Source: Catenaria anguillulae PL171
Lineage: Eukaryota; Blastocladiomycota; Blastocladiomycetes; Blastocladiales; Catenariaceae
DNA: 64,000 nt
Direction: 5' to 3'
NCBI GenBank assembly: GCA_002102555.1
Contig: MCFL01000009.1
Coordinates: 1 to 64,000, forward strand
Shown here: in pieces, positions 22,501 to 34,928 of the stretch
How positions within the stretch are numbered: the first letter of the stretch is position 1
How the letters are laid out: each line of letters opens with the position of its first letter
The notes under the pieces: generated by a model
What the model was told of the DNA's origin: nothing
What the model saw: only the letters and a program-made list of their open reading frames with translations
Databases searched by the model: none
Program-made: the position numbers and the translations under genes

Positions 22501-23829
22501 GGATTCGAGAACGATTGTGGCGCTTCAACTGCAGTGCCTGCGATTGTGCGAGAGAATGACCGCTCGCCCCCTTCGGCTGCGTCCAGAGCCATGCTCGTGA
22601 CCCAATTGACCGACAGCGACATGTCCAGCTGCGAGTCACGAAGCGCTCTCGGCTCTCATGCGGGTATGCGATCAAATCACGGATCGCTCAGGCGCAAAAG
22701 CGCTCCAAGTATCAATGGCGCTCTCCACTCGTCATCGTCGTCGCCAAACATTGCCACCGACTTTCAATCTGACTCGGATACCAAACCGTTCCTCTTTACG
22801 TGTGGGTTGCTTGGAATCGCCATCCTTCCCCTACTGGTTGGCCTTGGTCTGTTTCTGTCAGAAGAGTTTTTGGCGATTCAGCAGGACATGTCCACGCTCA
22901 AAGTCAGCACTGAAATGTACGCGTCGGCATTTGCGTTCCCCGGAAGCGCTTTCGAAGGACTTCGGGCTCTGACCCACCCGAATTCGGGTGTGGCAACGGC
23001 TTGGGATTCGGAAAAATTGTCCAAACTTGCGACATTTATCAGCAACACGTTCAACACTGTTCAAACGACTCATATTGCCTCAGAGTCTTCCGTGCTGTAT
23101 TCAAATCTGTTCACGTACGAGTACAGCCCACGCAACCAGACCGTCCTGGAAGCGCACGGTGTCGACATTCCAATTGAAATCGCCACTGGTCTGCCCTCCC
23201 GTCTCATCAATGTTTACTCGCCGCGGGGCTTCGCTTTTGTGTTGTCCGACACGGTCGACGCCATCTCAGCCTTGGCGAACTCTGGTTTCTTCCCTGGTTC
23301 AACACCATTGCTTCCGAGCTCCATCCCGAGTAGCGTTCGGGCATCCCTCGTCAATGCAGCAATTGCCACGCCGCTCGATTTCCATCTCGGTATGGAAATG
23401 CTTTGTCGGATGCACCTTACTTCAGCATTGGGGCAGGCAAATCATGTCTATGCGGAAGCTGCCATGATCCACGGTGTCGCCATTGCGATCCTGGTCATCA
23501 CATTTGCCATTCTTTGGATCATGCAAGCGCGGATGCGAGAGGAAATCAAGCTACATTGTGTACTCTTGCTCATGATTCCACCAACATTTTTGCGGGCTCA
23601 GCGCGGGCTCATGCAGTACATTCGAGAAGTATGTGTTCAACTGCGCAGGTACTTTCCGGGCATTGGAGCGGGAATCGATAGCTCAATGGCCACTGCAACA
23701 ATGCGGAGGTCAACATCGTCCGCGGCGGGTGGAGGACATGGGTTGCAAGGAGCCGACAGTGGTGGCCCTGGGTCAAGACGCGGAACGATTGGTTCAGCGA
23801 GAATGGGGCAAGTGTTTCCCAAATCTTGA
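16523..23829 (+). CDS. Tmc-like multi-PAS, multi-span membrane protein
   Basis: Largest gene here: six exons (16523-18490, 18587-18982, 19072-19686, 19765-19857, 19930-22380, 22450-23829), all introns phase 0, giving 2300 aa. Order: eight or nine membrane spans in residues 20-360; a soluble helical region (about 400-760) matching the TPR-like region of Dictyostelium tiny macrocysts proteins TmcB/C, ending NPDLAEKYAEMARVARQRE and a Gln-rich coiled coil; a chain of PAS-type domains from about 870 (AVITIDEDGCIEQVND, ALFGYDRSRDLRGRNINTLMP; AAIILINAQGIIQ...FGYKPSELVGRNVSMIMP; VYMDANGTIVNCNEELLVIFGQ...VTVLMPEPYKTFHD; SWRGDLVRANDAIVGLFGYS); a Ser-rich linker; then four more spans in two pairs around extracellular loops. 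It probably senses a ligand or redox state. In Dictyostelium the family affects sexual macrocysts, but no enzymatic output domain is visible here. Confidence 0.85.
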
Positions 23830-24026
23830 CTTTGGCTGGACGTGAGCGTTGAGCCGAACGATTTTTGTTGTACATAGTCATTTTCCTGTCTTCTTGGCTA
23901 GTTGGCTAGACTTGTATTACAGAGATATAGGTTTTGTGTTTGCAAATGATTGACTGGACTGCAACTTCAAGAAACATTCATGGACACCAACACTTGAATA
24001 TTGTGTCATCCGACCGGTTTTGTTTC

Positions 24027-26451
24027 CTAAGGCATGGCGTGGTGAGACGACCGTGATTCGTTTCTAATACTTGCGTCATTCGCATTGCCCAAAGCGCTCA
24101 AATGCAAGCTATTACCACTACCCGCACTTGCAGGTGTCGGGAGCACGGATCCAGAGCTCGGAGTGAGCGCAGACAAGGTCTTGCCATTGAGTTCGCGCAG
24201 CAAGCCAAAAAAGCCAATGTTTGGCGCCACGGCCGGACGCATTGCCTTGACATGAGACCAGGCAGCGTCAAATGAGTAGCCATGATAGAGCATGAGGTAC
24301 GCAATAACCACTGTCGCTGAGCGGGATTTGCCCGCCTTGCAGTGGACGTAAACAGTGTGGTTGGCTTTGCGAGCATCATCTGCAAGAGAATGTCACGGCA
24401 TGAACTGTCAGTTGGAAATCGAGATCCGACGAAAAATGAAAGAAAATACAAAGAAAACAGAAGCAATTAGTACGCACGAATAAAAACGGTCGCGTCCCTC
24501 AGGACCAACTCAATCCTTTCGTCTGCCGAGTCCTGGGTGGCAATGTGCTTGTACAATTGAATATTGGCTGCGCGCCGCTGTTCGTCGGTTGGTGGAACGC
24601 ATTCAAATGCCATGTTGAGCACGGCGCTGACCCCAATCTCTTGCAGCACTGACCCAGCGGTCTGCGGGTTCCCACCAAATAGGTCGGGTCCGAGGTAGAG
24701 CCCATTGATAATGAAAGATGGGTCAAGGCATGTCGGTGTTGCGGCTTCCTCGGGTGTCCATGGCGACTCGATCGTGTCGCTGTCTTCGACAGGATTGACG
24801 TTGCAGTCGTGAGCAGGTTGAGCCAAATCGTGTGCGAGCGGCACCGATGTCATTGCTGATGGGACCACTCTGCGGATTGGCGACAATGGTGAAGCGAGGG
24901 ACTCATCTTCTTCTTGCATGACACTAGTCTGCACGAGCCCTACTGTTGGCCGTGACGAATTGCCGACCGTCAACCGATGACGCGAGCCTGGAACAACTGT
25001 TGCTGAGACGAGTGCACTCGGAGCACTCGCAGGCGTCCCAGCACTATCGAGCGCAGACAGGCTTGCGGCAGCTGGGTCTGCCGCGCCAGCCGACGAAACT
25101 GCAGCTGGACCGTTGGCGGCCAACGAAAGTTGAGCTGGACGACCGCCACGCATGGATGTGCGCAAGTTGCTCGTGCGAAGCGTGAACGAAGTTGTTCGCT
25201 TGAATCCTCCCGAGTCGTCAGCAGGTGTGACCGCTAAATCGCCCGCGGGCGGCAAGTTGGCAACGCCTGGGCCTTGAAGCAGGTGGCGCGGACAAACGAC
25301 AAGAAACGCAGCCCACCCGCCTTCGACAGTCGCCACGGGCCGCTGGGGCTTTTGACCCACGAGCTCATTGGCAATACAAAACACGACCGACCCTGGTGCA
25401 GCGGCATCCGCGTCACGGTCGTCCAGGACGGCAATTCGAGGCACTGACGCGACCGTAGCGCGATAGGCGTCACGCGCCGATTCTGGCTGCACAAGTGTTT
25501 CAATATTGATGGCCTTTTGCCCGCCACCGCCAGGTACAAGAGATGCGCGTCGACCCGGCTGAGCTGCGCCAGCCGACATGGAGCCCGAATTCTTCATCCA
25601 GCGGCGAGCGATGAGCGGTGGCGCAAATGCATTGACGCTGTCGCGTAAATGGACGGATTCATAGTCTTCCGGCTGCCGAGTGTCAATCAGCATCGGTGCA
25701 TTTGATGCATCTGAAAGCCACTCGACAAGTGTGGAGGCGGTGATCCGTTGAGGACTAGCGACAATGGCAGATTGGATCGCAGCGGCAGGCGAAGGGGCTA
25801 CTTGTGTCGCTGATTGGTTTACAGTCTGCAAATCATGAGAGCCGTCAGACATGGGGCCTAGTCCAGGTTCTTGTTGAATCTGTGACGACGGCTCGGGCAG
25901 CTGTTTGGGAAGCGCTTGTTGTTCCTGGTGGGTGGAAGATGACGACGACGCGTCGGACTGGAGGTTGGTTAGCGACCCCTTTGCTGATGAAGTGGACGCA
26001 AGGTTTTCGGAGGATGCCCGAAGAGAGTCGTTGGAAAATTTGAGTTTGAGGTTTTTGAATGCCGATGAGAGCGAAGCAACAGCGCCGGTACGCTTTTCTC
26101 CAGGCTCTGCTCAGGGGATAAAACGGTCGTGAGTGGGCATTCCATTCAAGGGCATGGGAACACAGACTGACCTTTATTGCTGTTGTCTGCCAGCTCGGGC
26201 TGCTGAACGGTCGATTCCGCTTGTTGTGGTTGCGGTTGCAAAGAGGCAGATGCTGATTCAGGACTCACGGGTGAAAGCATAGACGTTTTCAGGATTTTGG
26301 CAGTCTGGCTGGTGATGGCGTCCTGCATTGAGTTTTCCAGGACGGCGGCTTTGATTGGATCAGACGCTGGTAATCCGTCGGCGGGTACGGCGGCGACTGA
26401 ATCCACTTGGGTGAGTGCCCGCAGCGTGAGGCTCTTGGCAGGGTTCGACAT
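24027..26451 (-). CDS. Rhodanese-dual specificity protein phosphatase (MAP kinase phosphatase-like)
   Basis: 753 aa from exons 26172-26451, 24478-26106 and 24027-24379 (introns 26107-26171 and 24380-24477; phases agree). The start MSNPAKSL at 26451 is the first in-frame ATG. Domains: disordered Ser/Gln-rich N-terminus; a rhodanese fold starting about 213 (TLVEWLSDASNAPMLIDTRQPEDYESVHLRDSVNA, here quoted in parts: PMLIDTRQPEDY, HLRDSVNAF, VVFCIANE, VEGGWAAFL); a long linker; a DSP domain from about 554 (FIINGLYLGPDLFGG, VLNMAFE) with active site HCKAGKSRS near 648. The second intron lies just before VYVHCKAGKSRS. The rhodanese-DSP pairing is that of MAP kinase phosphatases, where the first domain docks the kinase. 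Substrates are inferred, not shown. The order AGKSRSAT is typical of fungal DSPs. Confidence 0.88.
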
Positions 26452-27340
26452 GCGGCCGCGAATCAAAAATGGGAAATGGGTCAAGCACGATGCGAAAAGG
26501 GCAAAGTGTTTGCCCGCTTAATATGACGACGAATCTGAGGTGCCACGGATCTTGTGTCGCGTCAGGCAAATGACCCACAAGACGACGTGCCGATGCAATG
26601 AATGAAATTGACTGGCGTATTGAGGGTATTGCGTTGAGTCTAGGCAAGTGCTGGCTTTACATCGTATTCATCGACACGGGCGAAAGATTGAGCGATCGAG
26701 TGTTTATGAGCTGCGACATGTTCGCACTCATCTGCATGTTTTCGACAATCTGTACACTTGGCGACGGAACATGCTCATATCCTCGCCGCTGGCTGCTCTC
26801 ACACTGACATGAGCATGCGAGAGGACAAAGTTGCATCAACCCTTGAGCACTATGCGAAAATGATCACATATGCGCAAAATTTCACGTTCGATCATCAGAA
26901 AATGACCGGTAAGTGCCCTGTTACTACAAGAATCATACTATGAGTGAAACTGGACGAATCTTTGGGATCTTCAAGAGCGACCATCAGCGTGCCGATTGGA
27001 ATCACCGGCTGTGCTGTCTAGAGAGCGGGCGACTGCGGCTTCCACTGGGCGATCCACATTCGAGACATGGTCAAATCGATATGAGCGGGAGTGAATCCAT
27101 CGACGAGCTTAAAGAGAAATACGACCACCGATTCCCAGCGGCTGATGGATGTGTAAGGTGTGAATGGAACGATCTTGCAACAAAAGTGTACATAGGTACG
27201 GGGAAAATACTACAGCACTTCCAATACAAGAACTGAGGAAAAAGTACAAAATTCGAAAGGTTGGAAACAAGGCAGATAGACTGTCGCACTTGCAGCGACA
27301 AACGGCACACACACCCAAAAAGCGGAGCAATCCGCGCAAT
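26452..27340. other. Intergenic region
   Basis: Upstream of the phosphatase gene and downstream of the MFS gene (both minus). Short open frames only; nothing recognisable. Confidence 0.5.
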
Positions 27341-29094
27341 TTACGCGATATGAGACTCCTTGTCGTTGCCCTTGACAACTGCATACTCTTCGCCATCGAG
27401 CTGCTGAGCAAGCTGTTTGAGGTCACTTTCCTCCTCAATTTCCTTGGGGTTGAAAGCGAAACTGCCCTTGGGAATAAATGTCGAGAGCAGCACAACACCG
27501 GCACTGATGGTGAGGAACACACCGCAAGTCCAGAACATGGCCTGTTGCGTGGGCGCCAAACCGAGGTACTTTGGAATGTTCTTGGCGGTCTTGTACTCGG
27601 TCAAGAGCGGCTGCATGTAAGAGTCTTGGATGCCACCAGCCCAGCGGTTGCAAACGTAGAAGATGGCAATGTGGAGAACGAAAAGGAACGACGCGACGGA
27701 ACCAAGAGGGGAAACGGTTTGGTCGGCCCCTTCAATCTTGTCCAACCGGCCTTGAATATAGGCAATCAAAGAAACATCACCTGTGCGTCACAATTCCACA
27801 TTTTTTTGTCAGTCATACAATCTGAGCACGTCGCAGTGTCGCTGAGGCCATCGCTCTTGCTTGGGCAACTCGTTTGAGAGAAGATTTGAACGTTACCTGC
27901 ACTCCACCCTGAGCTGATGAAAGCCATCAACCCGGCAAGGAACCAAACCCATCCTTCGGTGTTGGCAAACGGAGTCGCGAGCGGGAAAACCCAAACGGCG
28001 AGCAAGGTCAAGGCGTCGGAACGAAGCCAAGGGATAGGCGTTGGCACGGCGTTGATCCAGTTGAGCACGACCACAGCACCCATAGCCTCGCCAAAGTTCG
28101 AGCCAGCTAGAATGAGCTGCTGGTAACTCGGAGTGCCCAAACCAAAGGTCGCGTAGTGGGCCATAAGGGTGTTCTCAAGGTACCGGTGCAGGACGAGGGC
28201 GAATGAGTAGGCAACCGTGAGCCAGACGAGGCACCGATTCATCATGGTGAGCTTGACGCCAATCCACACCGACTTGAAGAAGGCAACGAAGATGTCAACA
28301 GCCTCGCGCAGCAATGGCTTGCGCTCGTGACTGGTGGACGCGAGCTTTTCAGGTTCGGGCAAGATACGCAGGGCAACGACGGCAGCAATGGCAAACACGA
28401 CGGGCACAATGGTCACGGCATAGGCGTAGTTGAAGTAGGCGATCCAGTAACGTGAGAGCAACGCGCCAGTGGTGCCGACAATCTCGTACGCGATGTGCAC
28501 GGTCGAATCCATGGCCTTGAGCTTGCGGGCGTCGCCGCCGACAATGTCGCGGGGGATAACACGACGAATGGTCTCGACAACTCCAGAGAAGATGCCAATG
28601 ACGGGCCAGAGGTAGTAGACGATGGTAATGTCAAAAGTGCCAGGCTGGTAGTTGCGCTGTCGATTGGCAAGGATACAGAAGCAAAAGACATTATCAGCAT
28701 GGAAAATTGGCCGAAACACGACTCGATTCAAGAGATGGCATACCTCGTCACCAAGACCAGTTGAACCACCGCCCGTCGTGCCCTCCAGAATAGGAATAAT
28801 CGCAACAAGGACACCATAGCAGAAGAGGGCAACGGCAAGCACGCGCGACGTCGGCCAGCGCTTCATGAGCGGCGACAACAGGAACGATCCAATACCTTGG
28901 CAGATAAAGTGGAACGACAAGACAGTAGCCCAGGTTGCGGCAGGCGAGATCTTGGTGCGGGTTTGGACGAGGGCTCCCATACAGCCGGACAAGGTCTCGA
29001 GCGCAAACTTGTAACCGCAAATGCCAACCATGTAGATGAAAAGGTTGCGCTTCTCGACGGCCGTGAAGCCTTCGAATGCTGCCGAGAATCCCAT
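27341..29094 (-). CDS. Major facilitator superfamily-type transporter
   Basis: 516 aa from exons 28744-29094, 27897-28656 and 27341-27780 (introns 28657-28743 and 27781-27896; phases 0 and 1 agree). About 11-12 hydrophobic segments fill the protein. The start MGFSAAFEGFTAVEKRNLFIY places the first span about 20 residues in. Basic cytosolic loops (IRRVIPRDIVGGDARK, EPEKLASTSHERKPLLREAV) divide two halves, as in MFS carriers, and the tail is acidic (NPKEIEEESDLKQLAQQLDGEE). I cannot name the substrate, since no sugar-, phosphate- or drug-specific signature is clear. The spliced joint SGWSA/GDVSLIAYIQGRLDK falls in a loop. Confidence 0.72.
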
Positions 29095-30306
29095 GGTGAT
29101 TGTTGCAGAGTGCTGACTTGTTCGCGATTGAGTCGTCTCGGGAAAATGGTTGCGCCTTGCAGTCGAATGAAACGAGTAGGGCTAATTGTAGAGTCGGCGG
29201 AAGCGGGTGCCGGGGCCGAGCGTGATATTTATGGGGCAACTGTCGGATGACCAGCCGAGCAAGGCAATCCTTGCACAACCGCCCGCGAATGAGAACAACA
29301 GTGCTAATCGTACGCGCATCATTGTTCCCCTGCTGTGTCTCTCGAGCGGAGATGGGACCATGATAAGACGCCAGTGCATGGGAAAGAGAATTTGCAAAGC
29401 TAGCTGAAGTGTGTCATAACGGACGATGCCGTCAGCGCCATGGCGAGTGAGTGTGACGAGGTTGAGAAAGCGTGAGACAAGTCGGAAACGCAGCAAACGA
29501 TGGGACGCGTCAATCATCAAACGCGGCTTGCATGGAAGGCTTGTTCCACGGCTTCCAGAGCCACAATGGCGGCGCCGAGATGCGTTTGATAGGCTTCTGG
29601 AGAACGAGTCTCGAGCATGATTGGCTGGGAAAATGTGCCTCGGGCTGAGGGGTTTTCCCAGCTGGGTGTTTGTCCCACCAATTACGATCGGGCGATCTGG
29701 TAATCTAACCAGGAAGACGACCCATGCTGCAACTCCATCTGATAAAGATGAGCTCCCCTTCACATCCCGCTTGACGTTCGCCCCTTCACGACGCAACATG
29801 GGAACCGCATGCTCGTATATGGGCGGGTGGGCAGTCAGAGCCCGAATCGTCACGTCTGGACAAGCGCACGGTATCATAAATCGTGCCAACTTGGCTTGAC
29901 CTTGGCTTGAACACACAGTCATCCGTTGAATACCAAATAATGTTGTCGTCGGTCATGCGGTCGGTCAATCCCAGAAGCGACGCACCCGGAACGAATACCT
30001 TCATCTAAGGCGACTGCTGCTTCCAGCTTTTTGGACCCCAGCTGCAAGCTCTCTGGGCGGGCGATAGGCAATCGGATCGGAGGGTCAACCTCTCACGTGC
30101 TGGGCGATCGGTGGCGATCGGTTGTTCGAATGTTTTGCGAAAAATTTAAAGCGGTTGCATTGCAACTAAATCAAATGTAGTGCCCATTGATTCATGAAGT
30201 ATACCTTGCGCAATCGACTCCCTACCGCCTCTACTATACTTTGTGACACTCTTGGGCTCGTCCACAATTCACCCTGCACGCGCTACATCACTCCTCGCCA
30301 ATCATC
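29095..30306. other. Divergent promoter region between MFS and PPG1 genes
   Basis: About 1.2 kb. A 246-codon minus-strand open frame (29182-29922, with a genuine ATG) ends 87 bp upstream of the MFS gene. Its sequence is Arg/Ser/Leu-rich without domain features, so I do not call it. An AT-rich tract at about 30138-30165 lies in the PPG1 promoter. Confidence 0.45.
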
Positions 30307-31542
30307 ATGGGCATCGACCTGGACCAATGCATCGAACGGCTCTACGCCCGCCAGCTGCTCGATGCTCGGGTCGTCAAACTCATCTGCGAGCAACTCACCG
30401 AGGTCCTGGTGCTCGAATCAAACATCCAGAATCTGTCTACGCCCATCACTGTCGTTGGCGATGTGCACGGCCAGTTTTACGACGTGCTTGAAATCTTCAA
30501 GATCGGCGGGCCGTGCCCAGATACAAACTACTTGTTCTTGGGCGATTACGTCGACCGCGGCTACTACTCGATTGAAACCATTTCGCTGCTTGCGTGCCTC
30601 AAGTTGCGGTACCCAAACCGGATCACGCTGTTGCGAGGAAACCACGAGTCACGGGCCGTGACGCAGACGTATGGGTTTTATACCGAGTGCATGCGAAAGT
30701 ATGGTTCGGCAGACGTGTGGCGGTATTTCACCGACATGTTTGATTACTTGACGTTGAGCTGCGTGATTGATAATGTCATTTTTTGCGTCCATGGCGGTAT
30801 GTCTTGGTTTTCGAGCCTTCCTGCACTATGAAGACTCAACGCCAGCCCATCTTTTTCGCAACAGGACTCTCGCCGTCTCTGCACACGTTGGACCAAATCC
30901 GCGTGATTGACCGTTTCAAGGGTACATGGCCCCCTTCAATGTCATTCATGCGTCCTCTACCTGTTTCTTAACTTTGCGACGTTTTTTTTGGCGATTTCTT
31001 TTAGAAATTCCGCATGATGGACCAATGGCCGACCTAGTTTGGTCCGATCCTGATGAATCCGTGTCAAGCTTTGGCATTTCACCTCGGTTCGTTCGCGTCC
31101 TGGAAACGATGCCTTTCAATTTCGCGCTCACGTCCACACTGTGCCTTGTATACAGCGGTGCCGGATACACTTTTGGGCAAGATGTTGTTGAAAAGTTTCT
31201 CTACCTCAACAATTGCAGACACATTCTCCGTGCACACCAGCTCTGCCACGACGGATACAGCGTACTGTTTGACGACCTCGTGACAACTGTCTGGTCGGCA
31301 CCCAATGTTCGTTTTCTACCTACCCGCTTCTCATCACTTGTCAATGCCTCGCACCTCCAACTCACCGGTTGTTTACTCCCTATCCGCAGTACTGTTACCG
31401 ATGCGGCAATATGGCCTCGATTCTCGAAATCTCCCCAACGATCGACCGGTTTTTCAATGTGTTTGATGCAGCTCCCGACCAGGACCGTGAAGCGCCGCAA
31501 TTGGACGCGGATGGGCCCAATAAACCTGAATACTTTTTGTGA
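30307..31542 (+). CDS. PPG1: Serine/threonine protein phosphatase catalytic subunit, PPG1 type
   Basis: 310 aa from five exons (30307-30796, 30865-30921, 31005-31086, 31156-31306, 31390-31542), all junctions in phase. Metal and catalytic motifs of the PPP family are intact: GDVHGQF, GDYVDRG, RGNHESR, CVHGGLSPS, WSDPDES, SPRGAGYTFG, APNYCYRCGN. The C-terminus PEYFL matches the PP2A/4/6/PPG group. The start ([15 protein letters not shown]), [51 protein letters not shown] and ASILEI fit yeast Ppg1 better than PP2A, PP4 or Sit4. Yeast Ppg1 works with the Far (STRIPAK-like) complex; the same partner here is inferred. The next gene, E(z), starts 192 bp downstream on the same strand. Confidence 0.93.
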
Positions 31543-31734
31543 TGATTGAAGAGCCAGCCCCGACTATTTCCGTATACTCTCTTGCACCCGCGGCGTTGGC
31601 GACTGCTCCTCAAGTAAAGTATGGAGACGATGAGCGTGGAGCCGTGAATGCATATGGTCATCGATCGCAACAACCTACGGCATCCTTAGACACAGTAACT
31701 ATGGAAAACCAGACCCACAGCATTAACGACAGCC

Positions 31735-34724
31735 ATGTCAGATCATTCATCCGAGCGAGATTCTGAGCGCGGACATCAATCCAGCCGACGGCCTTCGTCC
31801 GTTATGTCTGTCGACTCCGACGGGATCATCGTGACCTCCACTTCAGCGGCTGCCCGTGGCTTTGGCAGCACAGCCCTGCATCACGGCGGCGACGACCCCT
31901 TTCAGTTTCCATCTTCTCCGCACACGCCCATGCGGTCTTCGGTTTCGGCTTGCCGTCAAAAGCAATGGAACTCTAGCATGAAGGAGAAGCGAGACGTGGA
32001 TCACTCGCTGTCGATCTCGAGCAGCTTTTCAAACAAGCGGATACGCTTGGCCGTCCAGGCGCCGGACCGTGTCGGGCAAGCCAACACCACAACAAGCAAT
32101 GGCGGTGAATCCACGACGGGCAGAACCTTGTCCCTATCGCAACTGTCGATATCCAGGCCTCGGGTTGCATCCGTGCCGGATCATCCAACGACGCCGGCTG
32201 CTCTGCGACAAGTGAATCCTGTAAAGCGACAAATGGCCACGGAATTCGCTCCAGCAACGGCGGTGCCTCTCAAAGAGCTGACTCGTGTAGCGTTCAGTTT
32301 TGCGACCAAGCAGGCACAAGGCCAGGCCAAGATGCAGATGGTATGCATGTTGACTACCAACTCCAATGACTGTCTAGTTGCTCATGCTATTGCGTTCTCA
32401 TGTGTAGCGCAGATTCGACTCGGTCCTCTCCTTTTGCAGCTCGTACAAACGACCTATGCAGCCCAAACCACTCCCACTTCCCATGGAGCTGTCCTTGTCG
32501 TCATCTCACTCCACGTTGACGTCCTCCAACGCCAAACCTGCACCGAAAAACAAATCATTCCTTGCCCCACCGCCCTTGCCCTACCTCCCAATTCACACAC
32601 CCCTTCCGCACAGCCTCGAACTGGCCAAAGACGATCCAATCCTGCGGTGTTTTCCCGACCCAACGCTCGTCCCGGTCACCACCGACCTGGGTGCCTCGCA
32701 TTACTCTCAGCAATACGCACACCCGCTCACAGATCACTATTTGCTGACGCACACGCGTTCCGGGCTCGTCGATGTTCTTGCCGCGGCTGTGCTGCATGCG
32801 CTGGCGTACTTGATTGATCCGCAGCGTGATCCGGGCGGGTCATACCACGTTAAACTTGCGTACAAACTCGAGAGGGCGTTTGAGACGTTGTTGTGGTCGC
32901 CCGATCAGACAAAGCGAGTGTCGAGACTGTTTCACGTGCATGATTTGATGAGCGGCGTGGTGGGTGGGTTGTTGCCCAGGAAAGAGTCGGTCGTAGCGAC
33001 TCAGGTCTTGATGTGTACTGTATGGTATACGTGCGTTTGCTTTTCGTTTCCTTGGTCTCGGAAACATTTCCAAAGTTGAATTTCGCTGCGTTGCATTGCG
33101 GTCAGAGTTGCCAAGCGTGTAGTACGTCCAAGTCCGAGTCTGTCGCTTCATCAGACTGTGCCGGCTGCGGCAGGGACGGTGGTGTGGACACCCACGTTAA
33201 AGCAAGTGGCTATGGAAGTGTTTCTTGACAGTTATTGTCCCGACTGTCAGATCTTTGGTTGTTCTCATGGTGCGTCCAGTTCCACGCACATGCCTTTACC
33301 GAAATCGCATCTGACAAACCGCCACATTGCCCGCGGCAGTTCACCCATTATTCAAATCCCACCGCCCACCACGGCTTGCGTCTGGCCCAATCCCCTCAAC
33401 TTGGAACCTCTCGGTACCCTACCAACCGTGCTCACCCGGTTGCTGGACCGTTGTACCTCACGCCAGCGCGCCTCGGCTCGAACCCGAATCCTGCGTGGCC
33501 ATTCTTCAGTCTCTGAACCTCGGGTTGCCACCATGCACCGTTGCACTCATCCACCAAACGACGTGCTCTGTCATCTACACACTGGCACAAATGGAGATCG
33601 AGCCCGAAGCCGACTTGGAGGAGGCCGACCCTCCAGGACACCTGGAACAGACTAGCAAGCCATCGAATGACCCGGATCCAATTTTCAATCCCGCCATGCA
33701 CGGTAGCAGCCAACGGCGCTCCGACAGCCGCCGCAAAGGCACCCCGCAACGCCGCCCCCCTCCGACACGCACATCACCGCCACCACCTGATCTTGGCCTA
33801 AACTGCTCGCCAACGCGCGCAAAGTCTGCAAGGGCATCACTCGCACCCGTTTCGTCTTCCGACGCAGTACCCACGGGTCACCCAGCAAACGCAGCAGCAA
33901 TGACAGTCGACTACGGCTCGCTCCCGCTCGCGTTTCCCTGCACCTGCGTCGGCCTGTGCGATGCCGATTGCGAGTGTCGCGCCGGCGGTCACTTTTGTGA
34001 CCAAGTATGCCAGTGTCCCACAACATGTGTGAATCGATGGCAGGGGTGTGATTGCACGTGTAACTCGCGCGGTAGCGGAGATGAGGACGAGGACCAGGAA
34101 GAATGTTGTCGCCTGAAGCGCGAGTGTGCGTGCGTACGAGCTGGGCGGGAGTGTGGGCGAATGTGCAAGTGTGCCCGAAGCAAGTGGGGAGTGGAAGCTG
34201 GGTGTGTGAATCGGGTGATTGGTGCGAAATTGGTGGATCCTCAAAAGGTATGCCGGTCTTTCTTTAATGCTTTCATCTGCTTGTCGAGGCTGACCTCTTT
34301 TCATGGCTAATCTCAGTACACATATGTCGACCTCTCGCACGTCCCCAACGGCGGCTGGGGCCTGTTTGCGCTCTGCCCACTCTCTCGCTCGTTCCCGCTC
34401 GGCGAATACACGGGCGAGGTGATTACGGACGCGGAAGCCGACCGGCGAGGGCTCGTGTATGACGAAATGAAGCTCAACTACTTTTTCGATCTGGCCAACG
34501 ATGCCGTTGTGGATGCGTTTCGACTGGGCAACGCATTGAGGTTCATCAACCACGGAAGCGGAAAGGCCGCAAATGTCGAGCCCAAAGTGGTCATGGTGAA
34601 TGGGTCGCAGCGGATTTTGTTGAGGACCAAGCGGGCGGTGGGAGCGGGGCAGGAGTTGGTCATGGATTACGGGCCAAAGTATCAGTTATGGAAGGGGGGC
34701 AGTCTTGAGCTGGACAATCAATGA
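31735..34724 (+). CDS. Enhancer-of-zeste-type histone H3K27 methyltransferase (PRC2 catalytic subunit)
   Basis: About 878 aa from exons 31735-32340, 32462-33012, 33106-33269, 33340-34247 and 34317-34724. The second intron's ends are uncertain (33020-33115 also keeps frame). Order: disordered Ser-rich N-terminus; a middle part whose EVFLDSYCPDCQIFGCSH and PCSPGCW match the E(z) zinc-containing segment (FCRRCFKYDCFLH, KPCGPQC); a SANT-like helix region (SCVAILQSLNLG...TTCSVIYTLAQ); a CXC pre-SET domain (FPCTCVGLCDADCECRAGG, FCDQVCQCPTTCVNRWQGC); and a SET domain (GGWGLFA, EYTGEVITDAEADRRGLVYD, NYFFDL, VVDAFRLGN, LRFINHGS, DYGPKY). The usual RFANHS is RFINHG here and the following NPNC is lost. 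PRC2 deposits H3K27me3 for gene silencing; activity is likely but the altered NHS motif deserves a check. Confidence 0.88.
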
Positions 34725-34928
34725 TGCAAATGTATTTGGCGGGGTGAATGTAAATACATACATACGTAGCTTCGCCTTAGCGTGGGGTCTTCCGTAGAGC
34801 AAGGTGCAAACAAAAGAGTACAAAACCTGAAAACTGAAGACACGCTCATAAACAGGGAATGCAAGATGCGAGCGAAATAAAAAAAGAAACACAATCTACA
34901 TACTTACAAACCACGCATAGCAACAAAA

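Noticed and set aside
29182..29922. 246-codon minus-strand open frame upstream of the MFS gene
   Set aside because: Has an ATG but shows no recognisable motif, and its Arg/Ser/Leu-rich composition fits chance in GC-rich DNA. Left as uncertain.
30138..30165. AT-rich tract upstream of PPG1 as a replication origin
   Set aside because: Too short and no origin consensus; treated only as a promoter feature.
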